A DNA stretch of 64,000 bases from NCBI GenBank assembly GCA_030144725.1, contig JASKMD010000013.1, positions 4,468,492 to 4,532,491 of the forward strand. The letters run 5' to 3'. Below are positions 52,201 to 62,258 of the stretch, piece after piece. Numbering within the stretch: position 1 is the first letter of the stretch; each line of letters starts with the position of its first letter. The translations under genes and the position numbers were made by a program. Below the pieces are notes generated by a model, which was given only the letters and a program-made list of their open reading frames with translations, had not been told where the DNA came from and ran no database searches. This DNA comes from Haematococcus lacustris. Lineage: Eukaryota > Chlorophyta > Chlorophyceae > Chlamydomonadales > Haematococcaceae.

Positions 52201-52698
52201 GCGCCGGTTGCCCCGTTGAGCGCACCAAGGAGCAATGAGCAGCACTGGGCCGATGACGGTGGTCCCAGCCATGACAGCGGCGTGGCAAGGCAGAGAGGGC
52301 CTGGTTGGGGATTCAGGAATAGGGTCGTCGTCGTATCCGTCGTAGAAGTGGCCGTCGTACTCGCAGCACTGGCGACTACGACCAGCAGATGATCTTCGTG
52401 CGTAGCTAGCATAGCCCTGCTCGGCGGGTCGCGTGGCCCAGCTAGCTGTAACATCGGGCAGCACAGCCCACAGGCGCACGGGCCCGCCCAACCAATCGCG
52501 GGTAAGTCATCTGAAGCGCCTGTGGGAGTAGCCAGCGAAAATTTTTTATCGCCAGCTGTGATCTACCGTCTTGTGTCCGAAGTCCACGCTGCTGTTCTCT
52601 CTCTACTGTGCAGAATTGTGCTGCTATCTTTGTGCTCTGCAGGCTGGTTCTAAGGCATCGCTGACAGAAGTGAGCTGAGAGCAGCCAGGAGCAGCCAG

Positions 52699-52791
52699 GT
52701 GCGTACCCTCACCCAGCCAATCATACGCTGCTGCTGCTGCTACTGGCGCCCCTCACACCCTGACAGCCTTGTTGCTCCACCCACTCTGCAG
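52699..52791 (+). other. Predicted 5' UTR intron of A6
   Basis: CCAG|GTGCGTACC donor and CTCTGCAG|GTCAACAG acceptor; 93 nt. Confidence 0.6.
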
Positions 52792-52811
52792 GTCAACAGA
52801 CAGTCCCAGCT

Positions 52812-54891
52812 ATGAGGCATCGTGACATGCAACATCAAGTCACAGTGGATGGCAGTGCATCAGCAACAGATGGGTACAGCCCAGCCGGCGAGGCTCCCAC
52901 TCCTGCCACTAGGCTGCTGGACCTCGCGCCAGCGCTGCTGGATGACATCGCTTGCCGGGTCATGCAGCTTGGGGCCAGGAGCCTGCTGCCCCTGACCTGC
53001 CGCGCCTTGTCCCAGGCCCGCCTGCTGCACGCCCCAGCCTTGCGCATCCAGCTGGGCAGGCAGTGCTGCAACCAGCTGCTCACGCCCGGAGTTGTTGCAG
53101 CCCTGAAAGCGAGGACACGCAAGCTGGCCCTCACCTTGTGGCAGCCAGAGACAGAGGACAGCATGTTGTACAAGCAGCAGATGGCTCCCACCTTGCAGCT
53201 GCCGCAGACAGAGTATACGCAAGATTATACGCAAGATTATAAGTAGACATGCCAGCCTGGCAATATGTTCGATAAGCTATCGCGTAGCGTCGCATGGCTA
53301 CGTTGAGGTTGCATCAGTAGCGGTAGGAAGTTGTTTTTGAATAACTCGCGACTTGCAAGTTGCAACGTGCAAGCCATACATGCAACTAGCACACTTGCGA
53401 TTGCGCCTCACTTGCGGAACACGCGGATCTGGCTGCTAGCACTTTGCGGCCTTGGTAAACTGACCCGAGTTATGGAAAAATATTGACGCCTATATTTTTC
53501 CCTATACCTCAAATATACCGAGCTGCTGGCCTATGCCCTGGCAAAGCTGGACAACTGTGCAGCAGTGGAGGTCTGCAACTTGGTCAGCAGTGGGAAATAT
53601 GACCCTGACAAGCGCAGATATCTGCACTGCCCACCTGGCCTTGCGCAGCACCTGCTGGATAGCTTCCCCAGCCTGACTGCCCTGACCCTGGAGGGGCTCA
53701 GTGTCTCAAGCGATGCGCTGGCCAGCCTGCTCTCCCACCCGCCACTGGCCCCGCAGCTGCAGCAGCTACACTTCACCGATGACAGCGTCCCGGTTCAGCC
53801 TTACGTTCCAGGGTCTGCGGTTGAAGCAGCTCAGCATATATGCCATTCGCCATGAACCTGGCACACCATCGTTGCCTAGCTTTCAGTCCCTGGCGCAACA
53901 CCTGACCCAGCTGCACCTCATGATTGGGCGCGTTTTCTGCACTGACCTGAGCTTCTACAGACAGTACTTGCAACCTCTGGCACAGCTGCAGTTCCTGACT
54001 ATATCTAACCTCTACAGACTGAATGGCCTGACTGAGGTGCTGCTACAAGCGCTGCCTCAGCTCCACACCCTGCAGCTGCCAGACGTCACAGTCTCAGGCC
54101 AGCAAGAGCTCAACACACTCCTGGCAGCCACCCAGATTACACGCCTACAGCTTGGCACATTTAAGGCATTAAACACCTCACATGCTGATGCGCCTTGCAG
54201 CTGGCAGCGGCTGGAGCTCACAGGGGACATTGTGGTCAGATGGAGTGCCATTGCGTACCTGCCCCTGCACTCCCTCTCACAACCTCTAGTGTTGGGGAGA
54301 TTTGCCATCAGCTTGGAGGACATCCCAGACCCTGAGGTGGCGGACGCACTTCACCTCCTGACAGAAGCGATTAAGGTGCCAGTGCAGATCAAGGAGGTGG
54401 AGCTGAGAATGAGGATCCCTGAGAATGAGATCATCACTCCAGCACTCCTACAACAGCAGAGGGTGGACCTGGCGCAGCTAATATCTCTGCTGCAACCGCT
54501 GCAGTGCTGCTGCGTGGACAAGGTGGAGGTCCGTGGCCTTTACAAAGTCAGAGCCCCTGATGTCCTGGCACTGGCTCCATTGTGCCGGGACTGCACCTAC
54601 TTTGAGTTGGATGGCGGCAGCGTAGAGCCCTCACTGGAGTTCTGGCGCCAGCTGGTTCATCTCATGCCCGCTGTGCAGAAAGTCATATTTTACCATGTGG
54701 AGGGTAGTATTTCTGCAGCCATGCATGAGTCGCTGCTGCTCATGGCTGAGCAGCCCTGGGCACGGTGGCTGGATGTCACAATCTGCGACCAATTCACTGC
54801 CTCTGAGCTGCCTTCATGTTGGCAGACTGGCAGCTGGGTGAAGTCTGGCATATTCAAAGTGACCATGTGGATTGATTCATTTTGCGATTGA
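52812..54891 (+). pseudogene. LRR gene A6, interrupted copy
   Basis: Starts MRHRDMQHQVTVDG with the F-box-like LLDLAPALLDDIACRV, and runs in frame to TEYTQDYTQDYK (stop at 53244-53246). Then ~270 bp of AT-rich, non-family DNA (about 53232-53515) intervenes. Homology resumes with ELLAYALAKLDNCAAVEVC at about 53519. A second break, a frameshift at about 53780-53800, separates LQQLHFTDDS from TFQGLRLKQLS. From there the frame is open to the end (LAPLCRDCTYFEL, QLVHLMPAVQK, MAEQPWARWL, LPSCW). If the insertion were spliced out, the frameshift would still break the protein. Confidence 0.85.
53232..53516. mobile_element. AT-rich insertion in A6, possible small transposable element
   Basis: Differs sharply in composition from the GC-rich gene and interrupts it between two codons conserved in A1, A3 and A7. 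TATAC stands on both sides (53227-53231 and the last bases of the insert), compatible with a 5-bp target duplication. An 11-bp GCAAGATTATA duplication at the left edge blurs the border. No terminal inverted repeats were seen. Confidence 0.5.
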
Positions 54892-55190
54892 CAGTGATTG
54901 ACGTGACCTTCATGGTTTGTGATGATACATACCACAGTACTGACTGTTGCCATGTCGTAAGACCCAGGAGCGGTGACACCAATGAGACATGCGTGGCTGG
55001 ACCAGACTAGGCAGCTTCAACGCTTGCATCATGCGTGATGACAGCAGCTGATGCGTGATGCGTGATGCGTGATGCGTGATGACAGCAGCTTTGTGACCAC
55101 ACACATGGAGTTCAGGTGTTGAGGCTGCTGTGAGAGTGGCTGGGAGGTTGCATGGGAACCCCTAGACAAGATGAGAAACGCATTGTACAC
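54892..55190. other. A6 3' flank
   Basis: Conserved subfamily A downstream sequence, including GGAGGTTGCATGGGAACCCC at about 55141 and four tandem GCGTGATGC units (55048-55080). Confidence 0.6.
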
Positions 55191-55194
55191 TATA

Positions 55195-56395
55195 TCCCAC
55201 CTAAGAGGGCCTGGAGGGCCTGTCTGAGCTGCTGCCAGCGCGGCCCCAGCTCCACACCCTGCAGCTGCCAGGTGCAACAGTCCGGGAGCAGGACATGGAA
55301 ACCCTGCTGGCGGCAACGCGGCTCACCAGCGTCCATTTGGGCATACTGCACGGGTTGGACGCCCCACGCGCAGATGCGCCTTGCAGCTGGCAGCAGCTGC
55401 GCGTGGCAAGCAGCATGGACGGCCTCTCTGCCGCCTGTCTGTTGCTACACTCCCTGACTCAAAACGTGCAGCGGCTCTGCATCGGTGTAGATGACGTTTC
55501 TGGCACCGACACAGCTGCAGTCCACACCCTGACATAGACTTGCCAGGTGCCTGTCACTGTATGTTAATGTCTTAAGTGTGGATGTGGATGTCAGGCCAGA
55601 AGAGGACAGAGAGGCGGGTACTCCCCTCAACGACCCTGTGCCCTTGCATCAGCAGAGGTCTCACCTGCAGCATTGGGTGGCTGGCTCAGCTGCACCCGCT
55701 GCTGCACCGCGGCAAGGACTCTTAACACCAAGACTACATGCACTCTCTCACACCCGCAGCTGTCCCTGCAGCTGCAGCAGCCTGGGCCTGGGACATGGTT
55801 GAAGTCAGCAATCTGTTTGCTGCCAGCGCAGCCGATGTCACAACACTGCCTCCACTGTGCCACTGTGCCAGGCCTGCCAGTCCACAGTGACAGCTCCCGC
55901 GCCTCGCTAGCCCTCTGGCGGCGCCCGCACCTGCTGGCTGTGGCTCCTGGCTGGTGTCAGCTGTCAGGTGAGGGGCCTGAGAGCTGGCCTTGAGCTCATT
56001 AGCCACAGCTGGAGCTGGGCCCTGGGTGCTGCGGCTGCAGGGTGACTAGTGCCAGACTCATTGCTGGCAGCGCAGCCAACGTCACGGCACTGGCTCCACT
56101 GCGCCTCAGATTCCGCAGTGTCAGCGCCCTAGCCTCGCTGGACTACTGGCAGCAGCTGGTGCAGCTCATGCCTGCAGTGCACCAGGTCACTTCCTGGTCT
56201 GTGGCAGGTGCTGCTTCCTTGTGGTTATGTGCGAGTCACTGCTGTTGATGGCTGGGCAGCCCTGGGCCAGGTGGCTGGACATCAAGGTCAGTGCTGCAAC
56301 GGGGCCATTGCCTGCATGCTGCCTGGACATGAATAAGGTGTTCAACAACCCTTCTCAGCCGGGCCGCATCAAGGTAGTGTTTGGTGCTTAGTGCC
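55195..56395 (+). pseudogene. Decayed LRR gene relic 2
   Basis: 55201-55540 encodes PQLHTLQLPGATV, LLAATRLTSVHLG and APCSWQQLRVA, then TAA-TAG-type breaks. 56050-56390 holds C-terminal remnants (VTALAPLRLRF, WQQLVQLMPAVHQVTSWSV, QPWARWLDIKV, LPACCLD). Intervening sequence is scrambled. It is B1-like rather than A-like. Confidence 0.75.
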
Positions 56396-57379
56396 AGTGG
56401 TTAGGGCTAGGTCACTGCACTTGCGCTGAGCATGATGGCGGTGCTGGGTCATGGCAGGCGGTAGTGAGCCAGCAGCCACCTGCAGCCAGGTCAGTGTGAT
56501 GAGGCGTGTGGGATGGCAGGAAGGCAAGGCCAGCAGTGTGCCTGCCATGACTGACTTGCATGCGCCAGTGGCCGCCACAGCCAGGTATGAGTCACTGTGG
56601 CTTGCATGTGACATCACACTTCCTCCCATGCACTCACCTTCAACAATCTGGCCTGGTGCTGGATGATTGACGACCAGTGTCAGGCTGGCAGCATCAGGGT
56701 GGCCACTGAGTGATGAGCGCATGTGATGCAAGCGTTGGCAGTGGCTGGGCTGCATTGCTGGAGCGAGCTGTCAGGGTCGGGGTGCCCTGGGCTGTTACAT
56801 GTACATCAGTGAGGGTGATGGGCTGGGTGTAGGGGTAGTGTGACAGGGGTTATGTCGCACCATTGCATCTGCATGCACAAGCCATGAGCAACATTGCTTG
56901 GCCTGAAGTGCATGTTGGCGGGCAGGCAGTTGGGTGGAGTATGCATGTTTAAAGTGACCATATGGAATGGTTGGTCTTAGCGGTTGATAGTGGTTGGCTG
57001 GGCCTTCATGTTTTGTGGTGTTTCATGCATGCCACAATACTGGCTAACGATGACACCAACAACACATGCATGGCTGCACCAGATTATACAACTTCAATGC
57101 TTGCATCGCCACACACGTCGAGCCTGCCCTGACACCATGCGTGACAGTAGTGGCCAGGCAGAGTCGCTAATGTAGCTAGAAATGGGTTTCTGGGTGTTGA
57201 GGCTGATGCAACGACACAGCCTGCTGCTAGGGAGCAATGGCTGTCATGGTGATCTGCTGGGCGGTGTTAAGCCTTAACTTAAGGAGGTAAAACGAGGGGT
57301 GGGGCGACTGTTCAGTTGCTCTTCATTCCGTTTCATAGATTGTGACCAGCCAGCAATTCTAGGGTTAGGGTAAAAGCGA
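56396..57379. repeat. Shared 3' flank of LRR relics
   Basis: 56396-56910 is nearly the same as 47530-47930/48450-48620 and 58450-58960. This copy has no (CCCCG)n array at the point where the other two do; after AGCAACATTGCTTGGCCTGA it runs into A-gene 3' flank-like sequence (about 56920-57200). Confidence 0.7.
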
Positions 57380-57389
57380 CCTTTACGCT

Positions 57390-58450
57390 GACATTGCCCA
57401 GCGCCTGCAGTGACCTGGCCAGCCTGCTCTCCACATCCAGCTGGACAGCAAGGGCTGCGACCAGCTGCTCACACCACGCGTCGTCGCAGCCCTGCGAGCC
57501 AGGACATGCAAGCTGGCTCTGACTCTAGAGCAACAGTAGGCTCAACACACCAGGCAGTACATCATGCTGCTGACCAATGTTCTGAAGAAGCTGGCCAGCT
57601 GTGCAGCCGTGGAAGCCTGCAAGCTAGGAACCGTCCAGGGTCCCTCCCTCAGCCCTCATGAGACTCTAGGCTGCAGCCCCATTCTTGCTCAACACTTGAT
57701 GGACAGCTTCCCAAGCCTGACCTCCCTGTCGCTCCACAGCTATGCCATTCCCTGCAGTGGTCTGGCGAGCCTGCTCGCCCACCCGCACCTGTCCCTGCAC
57801 CTGCAGCAGCTGGACCTCAGCAGCACCACCATCCTCCAGGCTAAGCCAGGGACAGCCAGTGGGCCAGTGGGCCTGCCACCCTTGCCAAACATGTTCCATG
57901 CACATGAGCCTTGACACCCTCTTCCTGGGTGCTAGGCTGAAGCGTGCCAAGGCCAGCTCCAGCCCAGCAACATCCCAGCTCCCCCTGATCAGCTCGCCCC
58001 CTATCGGCCCTCTCCGCGCTGGCCCTGTCCCTCACTTGGCTGCCATCCACTAGTTGCTCAGCTTCCACCGCTGCAGCAGTGCGGCCCGACCATGTTTTCA
58101 GTCAGCTATCTGTTTGCTGCCAGCGCAGCCGCCATCACAGCACTGGCACCACTGTACCAGGCCTGCACCCACCTCAGGTTCCACAGCAGCGCCGCCCGCG
58201 CCTCGCCTAGACTTTTGGCAGCAGCTGGTGCAGCCATGCCTGCAGTGCAGCAGGTCACTTCCTGGTCTGCGGCAGGTGCTGCTTCCTTGTGGTTATGTGC
58301 GAGCCACTGCGGTTGATGGCTGGGCAGCCCTGGGCCAGGTGGCTGGTCATCAAGGTCAGTGCTGCAGGGCGGCCGTTGCCTGCATGCTGCCTGGACATAA
58401 ACAGGGTGTTCAAAGACCCTTCTCAACCAAGCAGCATCAAGGCAAGGTAG
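57390..58450 (+). pseudogene. Decayed LRR gene relic 3 (B-type)
   Basis: 57430-57900 is close to B3/B4: CDQLLTPRVVAALRARTCKL, a stop replacing one Gln, then YIMLLTNVLKKLASCAAVEA and SFPSLTSLSLHSYAIPCSGL. It ends in PNMFHAHEP and stop. 58100-58440 is a scrambled C-terminal part as in relics 1 and 2. The N-terminal F-box-like part is missing. Confidence 0.8.
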
Positions 58451-58965
58451 TGTTTGGTGCTTCGTGCCAGTGGCTATAGGGCTAGGTCACTGCACTTGCG
58501 CTGAGCATGATGGCGGTGCTGGATCATGGCAGGCGCTAGTGAGCCAGCAGCCACCTGCAGCCAAGTCAGTGTGATGAGGCGTGTGGGATGGCAGGAAGGC
58601 AAGGCCAGCAGCGTGCCTGCCATGATTGCCTTGCATGCACCACAGCCAGGGATGAGTCACTGTGGCTTGTATGTGACATCAAACTCCCTCTCATGCACTC
58701 ACCTTCTACAATCTGGCCTGGTGCTGGCTGATTGACGACCAGTGTGTGTCAGGCTGGCAGGGTCAGGGTGGCCATTGAGTTGTGAGCGCATGTGTTGCAA
58801 GCGTTGGCAGTGGCTGGGCTGCATTGCTGGAGCAAGCAGTCAGGGTTGGTGTGCCTTGAGCTGTTGCGTGTGCATCAGTGAGGATGATGGGCTGGGTGTA
58901 GGGGTAGCGTGACAGGTGTTATGTCGCACCATTGCATCTGCATGCACGAGCCATGAGCAACATCG
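58451..58965. repeat. Shared 3' flank leading into array 3
   Basis: Third copy of the flank described at 56396. It ends CATGAGCAACATCG, directly before the (CCCCG)n array. Confidence 0.75.
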
Positions 58966-61518
58966 CCCGCCCCGCCCCGCCCCGCCCCGCCCCGCCCCGC
59001 CCCGCCCCGCCCCGCCCCGCCCCGCCCCGCCCCGCCCCGCCCCGCCCCGCCCCGCCCCGCCCCGCCCCGCCCCGCCCCGCCCCGCCCCGCCCCGCCCCGC
59101 CCCGCCCCGCCCCGCCCCGCCCCGCCCCGCCCCGCCCCGCCCCGCCCCGCCCCGCCCCGCCCCGCCCCGCCCCGCCCCGCCCCGCCCCGCCCCGCCCCGC
59201 CCCGCCCCGCCCCGCCCCGCCCCGCCCCGCCCCGCCCCGCCCCGCCCCGCCCCGCCCCGCCCCGCCCCGCCCCGCCCCGCCCCGCCCCGCCCCGCCCCGC
59301 CCCGCCCCGCCCCGCCCCGCCCCGCCCCGCCCCGCCCCGCCCCGCCCCGCCCCGCCCCGCCCCGCCCCGCCCCGCCCCGCCCCGCCCCGCCCCGCCCCGC
59401 CCCGCCCCGCCCCGCCCCGCCCCGCCCCGCCCCGCCCCGCCCCGCCCCGCCCCGCCCCGCCCCGCCCCGCCCCGCCCCGCCCCGCCCCGCCCCGCCCCGC
59501 CCCGCCCCGCCCCGCCCCGCCCCGCCCCGCCCCGCCCCGCCCCGCCCCGCCCCGCCCCGCCCCGCCCCGCCCCGCCCCGCCCCGCCCCGCCCCGCCCCGC
59601 CCCGCCCCGCCCCGCCCCGCCCCGCCCCGCCCCGCCCCGCCCCGCCCCGCCCCGCCCCGCCCCGCCCCGCCCCGCCCCGCCCCGCCCCGCCCCGCCCCGC
59701 CCCGCCCCGCCCCGCCCCGCCCCGCCCCGCCCCGCCCCGCCCCGCCCCGCCCCGCCCCGCCCCGCCCCGCCCCGCCCCGCCCCGCCCCGCCCCGCCCCGC
59801 CCCGCCCCGCCCCGCCCCGCCCCGCCCCGCCCCGCCCCGCCCCGCCCCGCCCCGCCCCGCCCCGCCCCGCCCCGCCCCGCCCCGCCCCGCCCCGCCCCGC
59901 CCCGCCCCGCCCCGCCCCGCCCCGCCCCGCCCCGCCCCGCCCCGCCCCGCCCCGCCCCGCCCCGCCCCGCCCCGCCCCGCCCCGCCCCGCCCCGCCCCGC
60001 CCCGCCCCGCCCCGCCCCGCCCCGCCCCGCCCCGCCCCGCCCCGCCCCGCCCCGCCCCGCCCCGCCCCGCCCCGCCCCGCCCCGCCCCGCCCCGCCCCGC
60101 CCCGCCCCGCCCCGCCCCGCCCCGCCCCGCCCCGCCCCGCCCCGCCCCGCCCCGCCCCGCCCCGCCCCGCCCCGCCCCGCCCCGCCCCGCCCCGCCCCGC
60201 CCCGCCCCGCCCCGCCCCGCCCCGCCCCGCCCCGCCCCGCCCCGCCCCGCCCCGCCCCGCCCCGCCCCGCCCCGCCCCGCCCCGCCCCGCCCCGCCCCGC
60301 CCCGCCCCGCCCCGCCCCGCCCCGCCCCGCCCCGCCCCGCCCCGCCCCGCCCCGCCCCGCCCCGCCCCGCCCCGCCCCGCCCCGCCCCGCCCCGCCCCGC
60401 CCCGCCCCGCCCCGCCCCGCCCCGCCCCGCCCCGCCCCGCCCCGCCCCGCCCCGCCCCGCCCCGCCCCGCCCCGCCCCGCCCCGCCCCGCCCCGCCCCGC
60501 CCCGCCCCGCCCCGCCCCGCCCCGCCCCGCCCCGCCCCGCCCCGCCCCGCCCCGCCCCGCCCCGCCCCGCCCCGCCCCGCCCCGCCCCGCCCCGCCCCGC
60601 CCCGCCCCGCCCCGCCCCGCCCCGCCCCGCCCCGCCCCGCCCCGCCCCGCCCCGCCCCGCCCCGCCCCGCCCCGCCCCGCCCCGCCCCGCCCCGCCCCGC
60701 CCCGCCCCGCCCCGCCCCGCCCCGCCCCGCCCCGCCCCGCCCCGCCCCGCCCCGCCCCGCCCCGCCCCGCCCCGCCCCGCCCCGCCCCGCCCCGCCCCGC
60801 CCCGCCCCGCCCCGCCCCGCCCCGCCCCGCCCCGCCCCGCCCCGCCCCGCCCCGCCCCGCCCCGCCCCGCCCCGCCCCGCCCCGCCCCGCCCCGCCCCGC
60901 CCCGCCCCGCCCCGCCCCGCCCCGCCCCGCCCCGCCCCGCCCCGCCCCGCCCCGCCCCGCCCCGCCCCGCCCCGCCCCGCCCCGCCCCGCCCCGCCCCGC
61001 CCCGCCCCGCCCCGCCCCGCCCCGCCCCGCCCCGCCCCGCCCCGCCCCGCCCCGCCCCGCCCCGCCCCGCCCCGCCCCGCCCCGCCCCGCCCCGCCCCGC
61101 CCCGCCCCGCCCCGCCCCGCCCCGCCCCGCCCCGCCCCGCCCCGCCCCGCCCCGCCCCGCCCCGCCCCGCCCCGCCCCGCCCCGCCCCGCCCCGCCCCGC
61201 CCCGCCCCGCCCCGCCCCGCCCCGCCCCGCCCCGCCCCGCCCCGCCCCGCCCCGCCCCGCCCCGCCCCGCCCCGCCCCGCCCCGCCCCGCCCCGCCCCGC
61301 CCCGCCCCGCCCCGCCCCGCCCCGCCCCGCCCCGCCCCGCCCCGCCCCGCCCCGCCCCGCCCCGCCCCGCCCCGCCCCGCCCCGCCCCGCCCCGCCCCGC
61401 CCCGCCCCGCCCCGCCCCGCCCCGCCCCGCCCCGCCCCGCCCCGCCCCGCCCCGCCCCGCCCCGCCCCGCCCCGCCCCGCCCCGCCCCGCCCCGCCCCGC
61501 CCCGCCCCGCCCCGCCCG
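58966..61518. repeat. (CCCCG)n pentanucleotide array 3
   Basis: About 510 units over 2553 bp, the longest of the three and apparently without internal variants. It ends in a shortened CCCG. It produces artificial frames up to about 1057 residues. Confidence 0.97.
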
Positions 61519-62141
61519 AGGCCTGCTCCTCCTTGCGCATAGGGAAGAAGGCGCAGGTACTCGGCCCGCTCGTTTAGATCGGTAGGCTAGGCTTGTCGAG
61601 CGACACCACCGATGCAGGCTCCTAATGAGCCCCATCTGCCCCCCTTGGGCTGTACAGCACCCAGCGGGCCCAGGCCCTCCATGGCAACGCGCTTGAGCCT
61701 GCCATATGGAGTCACCCAGTGGCTGGGCCGCTGAGAAGGGGGACGCCTTACCTGAAAACACTTGCCTACTCTCAGTGTCTCTCACGCATTTCCATTTCGG
61801 TGTGGGGGGCTGGAAAAAGGTTGCATGGGAAGAACCATAGGCGTATCGCCCTCGGTTTCGTGCGAAGCTAACGTGCACCTGCCCGGCGATCCACCTCGCC
61901 AGCTGGACCTGGGCGTAAGCGTCAGCCGAAGCCAAAGCCAAAGCCGAAGCGCGTAAGCCGAAACAAATATCGTGCCGCTCGTAAGTGATCGGAAGCGCCT
62001 GTGAAACGGCCATTTTGTGTTCATCACCCGCTACAGTCTGCTGTTTATGTCCCCTTCACGCTGCCGCTCTCTTTCTGCTCTGCAGGCTTATTCGAGGGCA
62101 TCGCCGACAGAAGTGAGCTGAGAGCAGCCAGGAGCAGCCAG
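61519..62141. other. Array 3 exit and A7 upstream region
   Basis: 61519-61800 is unique here and has no recognised gene, though the minus strand has a short open stretch. 61818-62141 is the conserved 5' flank of subfamily A (GTTGCATGGGAAGAACC then TAGGCGTATCGCCCTCGG), closely matching 43037-43377. Confidence 0.55.
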
Positions 62142-62238
62142 GTGCGTACCCGTACCCACTCATCCTGCCAACCATACGCTGCTGCTGCTACTGGCGCCCT
62201 CACACCCTGACAGCCTTGTTGCTCCACCCACTCTGCAG
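62142..62238 (+). other. Predicted 5' UTR intron of A7
   Basis: CCAG|GTGCGTACC donor and CTCTGCAG|GTCAACAG acceptor; 97 nt. Confidence 0.65.
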
Positions 62239-62258
62239 GTCAACAGACAGTCCCAGCT

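Noticed and set aside
55048..55085. GCGTGATGC direct repeats as a CRISPR or regulatory array
   Set aside because: Contiguous short tandem units without spacers, in a eukaryotic gene flank.
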